Assembly (NCBI GenBank): GCA_025056115.1
Contig: JANWVM010000001.1
Span: 81,724-131,301 of the forward strand
DNA: 49,578 bases
Source: Gloeomargarita sp. SKYG116
Lineage (GTDB): Bacteria; Cyanobacteriota; Cyanobacteriia; Gloeomargaritales; Gloeomargaritaceae
Direction of reading: 5' to 3'
Shown here: piece by piece, positions 7,915 through 18,778 of the stretch
How the letters are laid out: each line of letters opens with the position of its first letter
How positions within the stretch are numbered: the stretch's first letter is position 1
Made by a program: the position numbers and the translations under genes
Notes under the pieces: generated by a model
What the model saw: the letters and a program-made list of their open reading frames with translations, nothing else
Told to the model about the DNA's origin: nothing
Databases searched by the model: none

Positions 7915-10491
7915 ATGGCGGTAGCAATTGAATCATTACTCCATTCGGGCATCAGTAAACCAGCGCGCTATTTAGGACAAGAGCTGGGGGCGGTGCGCAA
8001 ACCCTGGGAAAGTGCTCAGGTGCGGTGGGTATTGAGCTATCCCGAACTGTACGAAGTGGGCGCCTCCAACCTAGGGCACATCATTCTCTACAACATCATC
8101 AACGCCCAGCCTGATCAACTATGCGACCGCGCCTATTTACCCGCTCCCGATTTAGCGGCCAAATTACGCGCAACCCAAACACCTTTATTCGCTGTGGAAT
8201 CCCGCCGCAGTTTACGCGAATTTGACATTATTGGCTTCAGCTTGAGTTACGAATTGGGGGCGACCAATATCTTAGAAATGCTCGATTTGGCTGGGATTCC
8301 GTTAACGACACAGGAACGGCGCGACGGTCACTATCCACTCATTTTTGCCGGCGGTCCGACCGCAACCGGAAATCCAGAACCCTACGCGGACTTTTTTGAC
8401 TTCTTTGCTATTGGGGATGGGGAAGAATTACTCCCCGAAATTGGCCTGGTGCTCTTAGAAGGAAAAGCCGCCGGTTTATCGCGCCAGGAATTGCTCCTGG
8501 ATTTGGCGCAAATTCCTGGGGTTTACGTGCCCGAGTTTTATGTGCCCCAGCCGGATGGCGCCGTTGTTCCCATTCGCGATGATGTGCCCCCGCGCATCCT
8601 ACGTCGAGTTGCCACGCCCATTCCTGCCTACGGCATTGGATTAGTCCCCTATGTGGAAACGGTGCATGACCGGTTGACGGTGGAAATTCGCCGGGGATGC
8701 ACGCGGGGATGCCGGTTTTGCCAGCCGGGAATGCTCACTCGTCCGGCGCGGGATGTGGACCCGGAAACGGTGATTCAAACCATCGAAAAAGGGATGCGGG
8801 CAACGGGGTTCAATGAGTTTTCATTGCTGTCTCTGAGTTGCTCGGATTATTTGTCTTTACCCGCTGTTGGGTTAGAAATTAAACGTCGTTTAGCTGACCA
8901 ACCGGTGAGTTTATCCTTGCCCAGTCAACGAGTGGACCGTTTTGATGAACATATCGCCGAAATTGTGGGGGGAACTCGCAAAAGCGGACTTACCTTTGCG
9001 CCTGAAGCAGGCACCCAAAGGATGCGGGATATTATTAACAAGGGTCTCACGAATGAAGAGCTACTCCGGGGCGTCAAAACCGCTTGGGAACAAGGTTGGG
9101 ACCGGGTGAAATTGTATTTCATGATTGGGTTGCCAGGGGAAACCGACGCGGATGTGATTGGCATTGCGGAGACGTTGAAATGGTTGCAGCGGGAATGCCG
9201 GGGCAATGGTCGCAAACCCATTGGTTTTAACGTCACCATTTCTAATTTCACGCCCAAGCCCCACACGCCCTTTCAATGGCATTCTGTGGCCACGTCAGAG
9301 TTCCTGCGCAAACAGGAATTACTCCGGCAAGAATTTAAGCATGTGCGCGCTCTCAAAGCCAATTTCACCGATGTCCGGATTTCGGCGATGGAAGACTTTT
9401 TGGGGCGGGGGGACCGCTCGTTAGGAAAAGTGATCCGCCGGGCTTGGGAATTGGGCGCTGGCATGGACGCCTGGTGGGAATCGCTCGACCGAGCTTATGC
9501 CGCCTGGGAGCAAGCAATCCGAGAAGCAAGGTTGACGTGGAAATATCGCTCGATTGAACAAGGACAATGGTTTGAAAAACTAGACAAAGCTTACCTGCTA
9601 AACCAGCCCTTGCCCTGGGACCATATTGATACGGGGATTGATAAAAAGTGGCTGGTGGAAGATTTAGAACGCGCTTTGGCTGCTGCCACCGTTCCCGACT
9701 GTTCCTTTGATGGCTGTTCCCATTGCGGCGTGTGTGGCGTGGATTTGGGTCACAATGTGGTCGTACCACCGCCGCCTTTACCAACGGCAAAAATCACGCC
9801 GAACATTCCCACGCAACGGGTGCAACGGTTACGGGTGCGATTTGGCAAATTAGGGGAAATGGCGCTGCTGAGTCACCTGGATTTAATGCGCTTGTTTGAC
9901 CGGGCCATCCGGCGGGCAAATTTACCCATTGCCTTTACGGAAGGGTTTCATCCGAGTCCCCGCATTGTGCCTGCGACGGCCTTACCTTTGGGGGTAACCA
10001 GCACCGGTGAAATTGTGGATTTTGAGTTGCACCAAGTGTGTGATCCCCAAGTGTTTTTACAAGCATTGCAGGCGCAATTACCCGCCGATATTCCCCTGTA
10101 TGAAGTGCAGGAAATTCCTGTGCGAGCGCCGGCCAGTACCGAATTGCTAGAAGCGGTCGAATACCGGTTAACGTTCGCCCTTGATGCACCAGATGCCCGC
10201 GCCGATTGGTCCACGTGGATTCACCAGATTTTAGCGATGGAAGCCCTGTGGTGGGAAGGCCAGACCAAAAGCGGGAAACCAAAACGGATCAATTTGCGCG
10301 AAAAACTGTACCGATTGGAGTTGGTGACAACCCAAGACCAGCAAGCAGACATTCTTTATCAAGGGTCATGGAGCGCTGATGGTCAATCCCTGCAACCCGA
10401 ACACGTTTTATTCCTGTTTCAAACTGTCGGGTCGCCGGATATTCAGCTAGTTCGTATTCATCGGGAGCGGCTAATTTTCCGCAACAGTTGA
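7915..10491 (+). CDS. B12-binding-like/radical SAM (TIGR03960-type) protein fused to DUF2344
   Basis: An 858-aa fusion. A cobalamin-binding-like N-terminal domain is followed by a radical SAM core whose 4Fe-4S motif is C262TRGC266RFC269. A second Cys cluster ([13 protein letters not shown]) lies near residues 596-608. A C-terminal DUF2344 domain (from about 638, [17 protein letters not shown] and FHPSPRI) follows. This two-part architecture is known in cyanobacteria and other bacteria, often next to RNase E/G genes; no substrate is settled, and RNA modification is the usual suggestion. ATG 7915 has GGGGAG about 6 nt upstream; an open extension to 7741 lacks support. The stop overlaps the mnmE ATG by one base. 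Neither rne nor rplU is adjacent here. Confidence 0.88.
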   Translation: MAVAIESLLHSGISKPARYLGQELGAVRKPWESAQVRWVLSYPELYEVGASNLGHIILYNIINAQPDQLCDRAYLPAPDLAAKLRATQTPLFAVESRRSLREFDIIGFSLSYELGATNILEMLDLAGIPLTTQERRDGHYPLIFAGGPTATGNPEPYADFFDFFAIGDGEELLPEIGLVLLEGKAAGLSRQELLLDLAQIPGVYVPEFYVPQPDGAVVPIRDDVPPRILRRVATPIPAYGIGLVPYVETVHDRLTVEIRRGCTRGCRFCQPGMLTRPARDVDPETVIQTIEKGMRATGFNEFSLLSLSCSDYLSLPAVGLEIKRRLADQPVSLSLPSQRVDRFDEHIAEIVGGTRKSGLTFAPEAGTQRMRDIINKGLTNEELLRGVKTAWEQGWDRVKLYFMIGLPGETDADVIGIAETLKWLQRECRGNGRKPIGFNVTISNFTPKPHTPFQWHSVATSEFLRKQELLRQEFKHVRALKANFTDVRISAMEDFLGRGDRSLGKVIRRAWELGAGMDAWWESLDRAYAAWEQAIREARLTWKYRSIEQGQWFEKLDKAYLLNQPLPWDHIDTGIDKKWLVEDLERALAAATVPDCSFDGCSHCGVCGVDLGHNVVVPPPPLPTAKITPNIPTQRVQRLRVRFGKLGEMALLSHLDLMRLFDRAIRRANLPIAFTEGFHPSPRIVPATALPLGVTSTGEIVDFELHQVCDPQVFLQALQAQLPADIPLYEVQEIPVRAPASTELLEAVEYRLTFALDAPDARADWSTWIHQILAMEALWWEGQTKSGKPKRINLREKLYRLELVTTQDQQADILYQGSWSADGQSLQPEHVLFLFQTVGSPDIQLVRIHRERLIFRNS

Positions 10492-11858
10492 TGCTGGATG
10501 TAGGAGATACGATTGCAGCGATTGCGACGGCGGTGGCACCGGAGCAAGGGAGCATTGCCATTGTGCGCTTGTCAGGCAAAGAGAGCGTCGCGATTGCTCG
10601 TAAAATTTTTCATGCGCCGGGGAAGCAAGTATGGGAAAGCCATCGCATTCTGTATGGTTTTGTGCGCACACCAGCGGGGCAAGTCATTGATGAAGCGCTG
10701 TTACTCCTGATGCTAGCTCCCCGTTCCTACACCCGCGAAGATGTGGTGGAATTTCACTGTCACGGGGGCATTATTACGGTGCAAAAGGTGTTGAATTTGT
10801 GTATTGAACAGGGAGCGCGACTGGCTCGACCGGGTGAGTTTACTTTGCGGGCGGTTCTGAATGGCCGGATTGACCTGACCCAAGCAGAAGCGATTGCCGA
10901 TCTCATCGGGGCAAAATCATCGCTATCGGCGGAAATGGCGCTGGGTAGTTTGCAGGGGAAACTGGGACAACGCATTCGGCAACTGCGCAATCAATGTTTG
11001 GACATTCTGGCGGAACTGGAAGCTCGGATTGATTTCGATGAAGATTTACCACCGCTCAATTCGCAAGAGATTCAAGACCGGATTGGCGATATACTCCGCC
11101 AGATTGAAGAATTATTGGCAACAGCAGAGCGGGGTGTTTGGTTGCGGCGCGGGATCAAGGTGGCGATTGTCGGGCGTCCGAATGTGGGCAAATCGAGCTT
11201 GCTGAATGCTTGGAGTCAAACGGAACGGGCGATTGTCACTGATTTGCCGGGAACTACACGGGATGTGGTGGATGCCTATCTGGTAGTGCAGGGAATTCCA
11301 GTCGAAATTCTGGATACCGCCGGGATTCGTCATACGGATGATCCCGTGGAGCAAATCGGCATTCACCGTTCTCGCCAGGCCATGCAAAATGCCGATGTGA
11401 TTTTACTGGTGATCAATGCTGCGGAAGGATGGACAGAAATGGACCAAGCTTTGTATCAAGAATTAGACGCTAGCAAAGTGATTTTTGTGGTTAATAAAAC
11501 TGATTTGGTTTCATCTCTCCCGCCGCTACCTGCGTACCTACAACCGGTGGTTTATACATCTGCCCTGCAACGGAGTGGTATAGACCAGTTAGAGTCGGTC
11601 TTGCTAGAGCGGATTTTCCAAGGGAAAGTGCAGCAAACCAATCTCACTTATACGATTAACCAGCGCCAGCAAACAGCGTTGCTCCAAGCCCAAAAAGCGC
11701 TGCAACAAATGCAAACGACTATGGCGCAACAATTGCCGGTGGATTTTTGGACGATTGACCTGCGCACAGCGATTCAAGCTCTTGGGAGTATTACTGGTGA
11801 AGAAATCACGGAAGCGATGCTGGATCGCATCTTTAGTAAGTTTTGTATCGGCAAATAA
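10491..11858 (+). CDS. mnmE: tRNA modification GTPase MnmE (TrmE)
   Basis: A 455-aa tRNA-modifying GTPase that, with MnmG, installs the carboxymethylaminomethyl group on U34 of tRNAs reading split codon boxes. The N-terminal folate-binding domain begins DTIAAIATA and contains [20 protein letters not shown]. The G domain has GRPNVGKSS (G1), LPGTTRD (G2), DTAGIR (G3) and NKTD (G4). The C-terminus FCIGK carries the conserved Cys. ATG 10491 overlaps the preceding TGA (TGATG), which argues for translational coupling to the radical-SAM gene. No separate SD is visible. Confidence 0.96.
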   Translation: MLDVGDTIAAIATAVAPEQGSIAIVRLSGKESVAIARKIFHAPGKQVWESHRILYGFVRTPAGQVIDEALLLLMLAPRSYTREDVVEFHCHGGIITVQKVLNLCIEQGARLARPGEFTLRAVLNGRIDLTQAEAIADLIGAKSSLSAEMALGSLQGKLGQRIRQLRNQCLDILAELEARIDFDEDLPPLNSQEIQDRIGDILRQIEELLATAERGVWLRRGIKVAIVGRPNVGKSSLLNAWSQTERAIVTDLPGTTRDVVDAYLVVQGIPVEILDTAGIRHTDDPVEQIGIHRSRQAMQNADVILLVINAAEGWTEMDQALYQELDASKVIFVVNKTDLVSSLPPLPAYLQPVVYTSALQRSGIDQLESVLLERIFQGKVQQTNLTYTINQRQQTALLQAQKALQQMQTTMAQQLPVDFWTIDLRTAIQALGSITGEEITEAMLDRIFSKFCIGK

Positions 11859-11868
11859 ACGCTTGGGG

Positions 11869-11874
11869 TATAAT
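11869..11874 (+). promoter_or_regulatory. Candidate -10 box for mutS
   Basis: A perfect TATAAT lies in the 42-bp gap between mnmE and mutS. A weak -35-like TTGTAT is at 11843-11848 (20-bp spacer). Transcription from here would start near 11881, giving a leader of about 20 nt before the mutS ATG. mutS may also be read through from mnmE. Confidence 0.4.
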
Positions 11875-11900
11875 CGGAGAGCAGTGTGGGAACTGGAGCC

Positions 11901-14453
11901 ATGTTGGAAAATAGCGACCATCGCCAGGTAGACCGTGAGCAATTGGTGGATATGTTGCGCCACTATTGCCAGGTCAAAGACCAGTACCAGCACGCGCTTT
12001 TGCTCTATCGGGTGGGCGATTTTTATGAAACGTTTTTCCAAGATGCCATTACGGTGGCGCGGGAGTTAGAACTCTATTTGACCAGTAAATATGGGGGCAA
12101 GGAAATTGGCAAAGTTCCGATGGCTGGTGTTCCCCAACATGCACTCGAACGGTATGCCAATCAATTACTCAAAAAAGGTTATGCCGTAGCGATTTGCGAC
12201 CAGACGGAAGATGCAGCCATTGCCGAAAAAGAACGACGCATGGTGCGGCGAGAAGTTACGCGGGTCTTTACACCGGGGACGCTGTTAGAAGAAGCGCTTT
12301 TGCCGGCGCGGGAAAACAACTTTTTGGCGGCTTTGGTTTTGCAGGGGGAACACTGGGGATTGGCGCACGGAGACGTTTCGACAGGGGAATTTCGTTTGAC
12401 GCAGGCGCAAGGTTTGGACAATCTCACGCAAGAACTGCTGCGCATTCAACCAGCGGAAATTGTTTTGCCCACGGAAATTCCTGATTTGATTGGGCTATTA
12501 CGACCTGGGGAATCGGAAGGGAAAATTCCTGCTGGTCTGCCCACTCAATTTACCTATACATTGCAGCCGCAACGTTTTTTTCAACTGGCCCAGGCGCGAC
12601 AGCAATTGTTAGAAACCTATGGGTTGAAGTCGCTGGAAGGGCTGGGATGTGAGCATTTGCCGCTGGCGATTCGGGCGGCGGGGGGATTACTGGCGTATTT
12701 GGCGCAACATCAAGGGCACTACCATACAGGGCTGCAGTTGCCCACGACCTACTTCATCAGCGAGTTCATGCGGCTGGACCAGCAAACGCGCCGGAATTTG
12801 GAACTGACGCAGACCGTGCGGGAAGGGGCGTTTCACGGGTCGTTGCTCTGGGCGATTGACCGGACGGTGACGGGGATGGGGGCGCGCCTGCTCCGGCGTT
12901 GGCTGCTGCAACCGCTGCTGGATGTGGAGGCCATCAATGCCCGCCTGGATGCAATTGCAGAGCTGGTTAACAAGGGGTTGTTGCGGCAACAGGTGCGGGA
13001 GCATATCAAGCAAGTGTATGACTTAGAGCGGTTGCTAGGGCGGGTGCAGGCGGGAACGGCCAATGCCCGAGATTTGCTGGCGTTAGCAGATTCCCTGTTG
13101 GCGGCAAGTCGGCTGGCCCAGGTGCTGGCTGATGTCCAGTCCCAGTACTTGCGGGATTTGCAGTTCATACCGCCGGAACTAGAAGCGCTGGGGGAACGCA
13201 TACGGGAATCTCTGGTGGAATCGCCGCCGGTGACGTTGACCGAAGGGGGGTTGATTCGCTCGGGTGTTGATGCAGAACTCGACCGCTTGCGCCAAACGCT
13301 CGCTGATGACCAAAACTGGATTGCCCAGTTGGAAGTGACGGAAAAACAACGCACAGGGATTCCGACGCTGAAGGTGGGCTTTAATAAAACCTTTGGCTAT
13401 TACATCAGCATCACCCGCTCCAAAAGTGAACAGGCGCCGCCGGATTATATTCGCAAGCAAACGCTCACCAACGAAGAACGTTACATTACACCAGAGTTGA
13501 AAGAGCGGGAAATTCGGATTTTGAATCTACAGACGGAAATCAATCAACGGGAGTATGAATTGTTTTTGCAATTGCGCCAGGCGGTGTCTTTGCACCAGCA
13601 TCTAATCCGGCCCTTGGCCCAAAAAATTGCGCGGGTGGATGTGCTGGCGGGACTGGCGGAAGTGGCAGTGATCCACAACTATCACCGGCCAGAGATTGTC
13701 CAGGGACGGGAACTGGTGATCAAACAGGGACGGCACCCAGTAGTGGAGCAATTGTTACCGGCGGGGTGTTTTGTCCCGAACGATACGGAATTAGGCACGG
13801 GTACCGATTTGATGATCTTGACGGGGCCAAACGCCAGTGGCAAAAGCTGCTATTTGCGCCAGGTAGGCTTGATTCAATTACTCGCCCAAATGGGTAGTTT
13901 TGTCCCAGCGACGCAGGCCAAAGTTGGCATTTGCGACCGCATTTTTACCCGCGTGGGGGCGGTGGATGACTTGGCAATGGGACAGTCCACGTTCATGGTA
14001 GAAATGTGCGAAACGGCCAACATTTTGCATCATGCGACGGACCGTTCGCTGGTGTTGCTGGATGAAATTGGGCGGGGGACGGCCACCTTTGATGGGCTGG
14101 CGATTGCTTGGTCGGTGGCGGAATACCTGGCGGTTTATTTGCGTTGCCGGGCGATTTTTGCCACGCACTACCACGAGTTAAATCAACTGGAGAATACTTT
14201 GAAAAATGTGGCGAATTATCAAGTGGTGGTGCAGGAGCTAGCGGACCAGATTGTGTTTTTGCACCAGGTGCGACCGGGGGGCGCGGACCGTTCCTATGGC
14301 ATTGAAGCCGGACGTTTGGCTGGTTTACCCCCCATCGTTATTAACCGGGCGCGGGAGATCATGCACCGGTTAGAAAAGCATTCTCAGATCAGTTTGGGGG
14401 ATACGGCGGTGCAGGGAGAGTTGCCACTGTTTGCGCCTAACGCCGCTGGCTGA
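11901..14453 (+). CDS. mutS: DNA mismatch repair protein MutS
   Basis: An 850-aa mismatch-recognition ATPase. The mismatch-binding domain contains [11 protein letters not shown] (Phe-X-Glu) near residues 35-45. Connector, lever and clamp domains follow. The ATPase has Walker [10 protein letters not shown] near 643-651, the Walker B/signature stretch GQSTFMVEM and [14 protein letters not shown], and the FATHYHEL switch. Walker A has Ala-Ser-Gly in place of the Met-Ala-Gly common in proteobacteria. ATG 11901 is preferred; an in-frame GTG at 11886 is possible. The C-terminal beta-clamp-binding tail is short ([20 protein letters not shown] is clamp-motif-like). The 3' end overlaps the convergent spoIID gene by 17 bp. 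Confidence 0.96.
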   Translation: MLENSDHRQVDREQLVDMLRHYCQVKDQYQHALLLYRVGDFYETFFQDAITVARELELYLTSKYGGKEIGKVPMAGVPQHALERYANQLLKKGYAVAICDQTEDAAIAEKERRMVRREVTRVFTPGTLLEEALLPARENNFLAALVLQGEHWGLAHGDVSTGEFRLTQAQGLDNLTQELLRIQPAEIVLPTEIPDLIGLLRPGESEGKIPAGLPTQFTYTLQPQRFFQLAQARQQLLETYGLKSLEGLGCEHLPLAIRAAGGLLAYLAQHQGHYHTGLQLPTTYFISEFMRLDQQTRRNLELTQTVREGAFHGSLLWAIDRTVTGMGARLLRRWLLQPLLDVEAINARLDAIAELVNKGLLRQQVREHIKQVYDLERLLGRVQAGTANARDLLALADSLLAASRLAQVLADVQSQYLRDLQFIPPELEALGERIRESLVESPPVTLTEGGLIRSGVDAELDRLRQTLADDQNWIAQLEVTEKQRTGIPTLKVGFNKTFGYYISITRSKSEQAPPDYIRKQTLTNEERYITPELKEREIRILNLQTEINQREYELFLQLRQAVSLHQHLIRPLAQKIARVDVLAGLAEVAVIHNYHRPEIVQGRELVIKQGRHPVVEQLLPAGCFVPNDTELGTGTDLMILTGPNASGKSCYLRQVGLIQLLAQMGSFVPATQAKVGICDRIFTRVGAVDDLAMGQSTFMVEMCETANILHHATDRSLVLLDEIGRGTATFDGLAIAWSVAEYLAVYLRCRAIFATHYHELNQLENTLKNVANYQVVVQELADQIVFLHQVRPGGADRSYGIEAGRLAGLPPIVINRAREIMHRLEKHSQISLGDTAVQGELPLFAPNAAG

Positions 14454-15573
14454 TTTCCACGCCCTGGTAGTAGTACTGGAGAATTTGCTGGTAGTTGTAC
14501 CCGCGTTGGGCCAAGGCGTAGGCTCCCCATTGACTCATGCCCAGCCCATGCCCGAAGCCCCGTCCTTGAAACGTAAAACCGCCAGGTGTGGGGTGGAGCA
14601 AATCGGCGCTGGCGACATCGCTGGGGGTAGGAATGACGTCAAACAAGGTACTGCGCAAGTCCAGCAGTTGTCGGAGTTCAGCCCCGCTGAAGGTGCGACT
14701 GCCCTGGGTGCCTGTGACCCGTATCTGGAGAACGCGACCACGGGGAGTGCGGCGCTCGACGGTAAAGCCCGTGACTCGACCCACGCCGGGGAGCAGGCGA
14801 CTGAGTTCTGCCGAGGTAAAGGTTTTCTGCCAGCTATAAACAGGCGCTTCCTGGTCAAAGTCGGGGACACCGCGCAGGTAGGGCCGGGGCGACGCCCAAA
14901 TATCTTCCACATTTTCAGTATGGCCCCCCGACGCCGCATGATACACCGCTTCGATAATCTGGCCCCGGTAGGTGAGCACTTGACCGGTGGTGGCTAACAC
15001 GGCTTCGCGGGTGCGGTCCGATTCGCGGCTGTAGCCCTTGTAGGCTTGCCAGGTCACCGTGCGGCCCACGTCGAAATCCCGGTCAGCCGGGCGGCGCAGC
15101 CGGTACAGGACAAAGGAACGAGCAGCTACGGCCTGGGCTTTCAGGGCTTCCAAGGGCCAATCGGGGTACATTTCCGAACCCACCACGCTGTAGAGATACG
15201 CTTCCAACGGCACGTGATTGACCGCCAGCAGCCCGTCGGTTCGCGCCACTAAGCGCAGGCGTCCCCGGTACCAATCATCACTGATATAGACAAACCCGCC
15301 ATCGGTCGGTCGCACCCACAAATCCCGCGCCTGGTAGGTGTGTAGCCGGACTTGTCCACCCTGCAGTTGCGCCGTGAATCCCAGCATCGGTGGCAAAGGT
15401 CCCAGCGTGCGTCCAGCTCCATCGGTCACCACTGCTGCGCCGGAAACGCCGACCCGCACTGTTTTGACCCCTTGCTGAATAGACACCCGCAGTTCGGTGG
15501 CCCAGGCGACGGCTCCCCAACTTAGCGCGATGACCCCAGCGACAACCGTTGTGCGCAACCAGCATAAGCTCAT
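14437..15573 (-). CDS. SpoIID/LytB-domain exported protein
   Basis: A 378-aa protein with an N-terminal signal peptide (hydrophobic [16 protein letters not shown], cut near A25). Its SpoIID core contains [24 protein letters not shown] and [12 protein letters not shown], then YHAASGG, and ends in the diagnostic [19 protein letters not shown]. SpoIID proteins in endospore formers are peptidoglycan lytic transglycosylases acting on denuded glycan. Cyanobacterial homologues are exported and assumed to remodel cell-wall glycan strands or enhance amidases; that part is inference. It is divergent from agmatine deiminase (86-bp gap) and convergent with mutS. Confidence 0.88.
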   Translation of the reverse strand: MSLCWLRTTVVAGVIALSWGAVAWATELRVSIQQGVKTVRVGVSGAAVVTDGAGRTLGPLPPMLGFTAQLQGGQVRLHTYQARDLWVRPTDGGFVYISDDWYRGRLRLVARTDGLLAVNHVPLEAYLYSVVGSEMYPDWPLEALKAQAVAARSFVLYRLRRPADRDFDVGRTVTWQAYKGYSRESDRTREAVLATTGQVLTYRGQIIEAVYHAASGGHTENVEDIWASPRPYLRGVPDFDQEAPVYSWQKTFTSAELSRLLPGVGRVTGFTVERRTPRGRVLQIRVTGTQGSRTFSGAELRQLLDLRSTLFDVIPTPSDVASADLLHPTPGGFTFQGRGFGHGLGMSQWGAYALAQRGYNYQQILQYYYQGVEISQRR

Positions 15574-15628
15574 GAGCCATCACTCCCCAGCCCAACCCCC
15601 AAAAAGTATAACAGGGCACTCCAGTAGG

Positions 15629-15634
15629 TACAAT
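15629..15634 (+). promoter_or_regulatory. Candidate -10 box for agmatine deiminase gene
   Basis: TACAAT lies 25 nt before ATG 15660 in the 86-bp divergent gap; no convincing -35 accompanies it. Confidence 0.3.
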
Positions 15635-15659
15635 CAGGGGGACGTGCAACGCTGTCTTA

Positions 15660-16661
15660 ATGTCCCCTAGACGCCGCTTACCTGCTGAATGGGAACCCCA
15701 CCAAGCTACCTGGTTGTCCTGGCCCCACAACCGGGAAACCTGGCCACAACAGCTAGCCGCAGCCGAACAGGCGTTGGCCCAAGCGGTTGGTTACCTGCAA
15801 CAGGGGGAAGTCGTGCATATCAACGTACTAGATGAAGCGCACCAAGCTCACGTGCAAACGCTATTAGGTGACTGTACAAACGTTATTTTTCATATCCTGC
15901 CCACCAACGATGCCTGGTGCCGCGACCACGGAGCCATCTTTATCGAGGAAGACCAAAAGCTTGTCGCCACCTGCTGGCAATACAACGCTTGGGGCCAAAA
16001 ATATCCCCCCTGGGACCGCGACCAGCAAGTAGCCAGGCAAATGGCAGCCATTTTAGGCGTTCCCTGTCTCACGTTTGACCTGGTGTTGGAGGGAGGAGCG
16101 ATTGAATCCAACGGCCAGGGAACCTTGCTGGCGTCTCGGTCCTGTTTGCTCCATCCCCAGCGCAATCCTGGGTTGACCACCGCCCAGTGGGACGCGATTT
16201 TTCGGGAAGTTTTTGGGGCGGCGCAGGTGATTTGGCTAGATGTCGAAATTCAAGGCGATGACACCGATGGCCATGTGGATGTCACAACCCGTTTTGTTGG
16301 CCCCGATACGCTGGTGGTCGCGCGCGAGGTGAATCTCGGTGACCCCAACTACCCAGCGCTGGAGGCGAATTGGCAACAGTTGCAAGCCATTGCCGCAACC
16401 CAGGAATGGCAACTCATCGCCTTACCCATGCCCCAGCCGGTATGCCAGCACGGCCAGCGCTTACCCGCCAGCTACGCCAATTTCTACATTGGGAACCAGG
16501 TGGTGCTCGTCCCCACGTTTGCTGACCCCCAGGATGAGGTTGCCCTGAGTCTCCTGCAAAAGTGCTTTCCCGAGCGGCGCGTCGTGGGCATTGATAGCCG
16601 GGCCATTATTGAAGGCTTGGGCGGGCTGCACTGTTTGACCCAACCGGTACCAGCTATCTAG
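15660..16661 (+). CDS. aguA: Agmatine deiminase (AguA, guanidino-group-modifying family)
   Basis: A 333-aa enzyme that converts agmatine to N-carbamoylputrescine and ammonia in arginine-derived polyamine synthesis. It begins LPAEWEPHQATWLSWPHN, typical of the family. It then shows NDAWCRDHGAIFI (substrate Asp and the first catalytic Asp/His region), LEGGAIESNGQGTLL (catalytic Glu region), DDTDGHVD with the catalytic His, and a C-terminal GLGGLHCLTQ with the nucleophilic Cys. Length is a little short of the usual 340-370. Its stop touches the end of the convergent pentapeptide gene. No N-carbamoylputrescine amidase is next to it. Confidence 0.92.
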   Translation: MSPRRRLPAEWEPHQATWLSWPHNRETWPQQLAAAEQALAQAVGYLQQGEVVHINVLDEAHQAHVQTLLGDCTNVIFHILPTNDAWCRDHGAIFIEEDQKLVATCWQYNAWGQKYPPWDRDQQVARQMAAILGVPCLTFDLVLEGGAIESNGQGTLLASRSCLLHPQRNPGLTTAQWDAIFREVFGAAQVIWLDVEIQGDDTDGHVDVTTRFVGPDTLVVAREVNLGDPNYPALEANWQQLQAIAATQEWQLIALPMPQPVCQHGQRLPASYANFYIGNQVVLVPTFADPQDEVALSLLQKCFPERRVVGIDSRAIIEGLGGLHCLTQPVPAI

Positions 16662-17653
16662 GTGATGCGACCATCCGGCATGGTGGTGTGGCGCAAAATC
16701 ACACCATTGAGATTGGCTCCCCCAATGTCAGCTCGGGCTAGGTTGGCATGGCTCAGGTCGGCATCCCGCAAGTCCGCCTTGGTGAGATAGGCTTCGTGAA
16801 GCACCGCCTGGCTTAAACGGGCCTGGCACAGGTTCGTCAGGGTGAAGTCGGCGCGGGCGCATTTGGCTTCATCCATCTGGCAGCGCAGGAAAATGGCTTT
16901 GCTGGCCTTGGCTTCGGTTAAATTGGCCTGCTGGAATTGCGCGTCGGTGCAATCGGTTTCCAGGAGTACAGCTCGCACCAGTTGCGCCAGGTTTAATTGG
17001 GTTCGATGCAGGATGGCTTGGCTCAGGTCCGCTTCGTTGAGATTGGCTTCATCCAAGATGGCATGGCTGAGGTTGGCATTGGCCAGGTGACAGTTTTGCA
17101 ATTTCGCTCCCCTGAGATTGGCCCGGCGTAAATCCGCCCAGCACAAATCCGCCCCCCGCAAATCCGCCCCCTGTAAATCCGCTCCCTGCAAATCTGCCCG
17201 GCGGAGATTCACCCGCTCGCTACCGCCTTTGGTGGCTTTGCCCAAATTGGCATTCCGCAGGCAAGCCCCGCGCAACGTGGCACTCGAGAGATTGGCGCCC
17301 TGGAGATTGGCTTCCACCAGGCTGGCGTCTAGGAAATTGGCAAAGATGGCGTGGGCGCGGGAGAGATTGGCCCGGTACAAGACACTGCCATGCAACTGGG
17401 CGGCGTTCAGGTCGCTAGCGGATAAGTTGGCCTGAGCCAAATAAGCGCCGCTGAGGTTGGCCTGGTTGAGTTTGGCTTCCTGAAAATTCACCCGGCTGAG
17501 ATAGGCAAAGACGAACTCGGCGCTGTGTAAATCGCAACGAGACAAGTTCACATTAATTAAATCCGCTTGGTTCAGTCGAACGCCCCGCAGGTCTTGCCCC
17601 GAAAAGTCGCTCTCTCCCTGGCTGTAGCGCTGGAGCAGTTCCGCCGCCTCCAT
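16658..17653 (-). CDS. Pentapeptide-repeat protein
   Basis: A 331-aa protein made almost entirely of A(D/N)LXX pentapeptide repeats, from about residue 20 to the end. These fold into a right-handed quadrilateral beta-helix. A short helical cap (EAAELLQRYSQGESDF) precedes the repeats. Such proteins are abundant in cyanobacteria; some mimic DNA or act as scaffolds, but the function of this one is unknown. The DNA shows runs of near-identical 15-bp units, most clearly at about 17131-17210. ATG 17653 has a G-rich SD about 8 nt upstream; the GTG at 17659, overlapping the previous stop, is an alternative. It is coupled to the 357-aa gene upstream. Confidence 0.9.
   Translation of the reverse strand: MEAAELLQRYSQGESDFSGQDLRGVRLNQADLINVNLSRCDLHSAEFVFAYLSRVNFQEAKLNQANLSGAYLAQANLSASDLNAAQLHGSVLYRANLSRAHAIFANFLDASLVEANLQGANLSSATLRGACLRNANLGKATKGGSERVNLRRADLQGADLQGADLRGADLCWADLRRANLRGAKLQNCHLANANLSHAILDEANLNEADLSQAILHRTQLNLAQLVRAVLLETDCTDAQFQQANLTEAKASKAIFLRCQMDEAKCARADFTLTNLCQARLSQAVLHEAYLTKADLRDADLSHANLARADIGGANLNGVILRHTTMPDGRIT
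17131..17210. repeat. Tandem 15-bp units inside the pentapeptide-repeat gene
   Basis: About five consecutive near-identical 15-bp units of the form AAATCCGCCCCCCGC (plus strand) encode ADLQG/ADLRG-type repeats. They reflect protein repeat structure, not a CRISPR, and are prone to copy-number change. Confidence 0.7.
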
Positions 17654-17655
17654 CG

Positions 17656-18729
17656 TCACGCCCCCCCTTGGTCTAAGCGGTCGAGAATTTGGGTCAACCG
17701 GTTGGCGATGGCTTGCACCTGGCCGACAAATTCCCGCAGGTAACGATAACGCAGCGAAGGCGGCAAATCACGAGCAACTGCTTCCAAATCCCCTTCTAAC
17801 TGGCGAAAGACCTGTTCGATGTGCTCTACTACCTGCTGCACCGCCGTTGTCACTCGCTGGCGCAATTCGGTTTCCGTCGAAAGTTCCCGCTGCAACACAT
17901 CACTGACCCGTTCAGGATGGCTCTCTGATGTCGTCACGACTGGCGTAACTGCCGATTCTGGGCTAATGATGACCAGGGGTTCGGGAGGCAGTTCCGGCTC
18001 TGGCAGTGGGGGCGACTCGACGGGTGGATTCGGTTCACATGGTTCGACATCCGCTATCGTTGGGCGTTTTTGCAACCGTTGATAGACAGGCTGTAATACC
18101 TCCCGCAGAGTGCCTGCTGCCTGTTGATACTCCTCCACCTCGTCCAATTGGGTAGCCATGGTCTCTAGCTGTTGACACAGTTCGTCATAGTCAGAAAAAG
18201 CCAACAACAAATCCCGCAGTAGCCGCTCCAGTTCCAGCCCTTTGACTATCAACCAGGGAGCTGCCGGCAACTCATCCCCCTGGCGCAGCACCTGAGCCAA
18301 CAAAATCTTGAGGCGTAGGGGATTGGTACGGTTACACAATTCCAGGCGCAGGTCAAACCACTCCTGGGGCGGCAAGATAGCAGCTTGATCCGGGAGCGTC
18401 TGGGTGCGCAACCATTCCGTGGGGTCACCATCGGGGTATAAAACCGCCATGGCCCGCAGGATGGTTTCCGCCACCGTCATGTACTCTACTGGCTTATTCA
18501 AACTGCGTACCAGGTTTTCTAGGGTGGGCCGCAACTCCCGCATGGTGGGCCGGACTTCCAGCGTTTTCGCCACTAACTCCCGCAGGTCAATGGCCGCCAG
18601 CTTGTCCGGTTGGGTTTCCCAGGTGCCAGTGCAGGCAAAAGTCAACAATTTTTTGATGCGCAGGTAATGAGGACTTTGTTCCAGTTGGGCGCTGACACTG
18701 GCAATGGTGGCTGCCTCCGCAAGAGTCAT
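17656..18729 (-). CDS. Hypothetical protein with coiled-coil C-terminus
   Basis: I do not recognise this 357-aa protein. The first 200 residues look like an all-helical soluble domain (for example LRELVAKTLEVRPTMRELRP). A Pro/Glu-rich linker (about 235-262) follows, with PPLPEPELPPEPL. The C-terminal 90 residues are strongly helical, with heptad-like patterns (LRQRVTTAVQQVVEHIEQVFRQ and beyond). No signal peptide, membrane helix or catalytic motif is seen. Its stop overlaps the alternative GTG start of the pentapeptide-repeat gene, so the two are probably translated together and may act together. Many cyanobacteria carry proteins of this general sort. Confidence 0.65.
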   Translation of the reverse strand: MTLAEAATIASVSAQLEQSPHYLRIKKLLTFACTGTWETQPDKLAAIDLRELVAKTLEVRPTMRELRPTLENLVRSLNKPVEYMTVAETILRAMAVLYPDGDPTEWLRTQTLPDQAAILPPQEWFDLRLELCNRTNPLRLKILLAQVLRQGDELPAAPWLIVKGLELERLLRDLLLAFSDYDELCQQLETMATQLDEVEEYQQAAGTLREVLQPVYQRLQKRPTIADVEPCEPNPPVESPPLPEPELPPEPLVIISPESAVTPVVTTSESHPERVSDVLQRELSTETELRQRVTTAVQQVVEHIEQVFRQLEGDLEAVARDLPPSLRYRYLREFVGQVQAIANRLTQILDRLDQGGA

Positions 18730-18778
18730 GGTCGTTCTCCCCCCATACCCCTACTCTACCGCCAGACCCGCCCCCTTT

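Noticed and set aside
14431-14997. Plus-strand 188-aa frame after mutS
   Set aside because: It is opposite the clear SpoIID coding sequence and has no recognisable domain.
17131-17210. Regular short repeats that might be a CRISPR
   Set aside because: Units are contiguous 15-mers in coding phase with pentapeptide repeats; there are no spacers.
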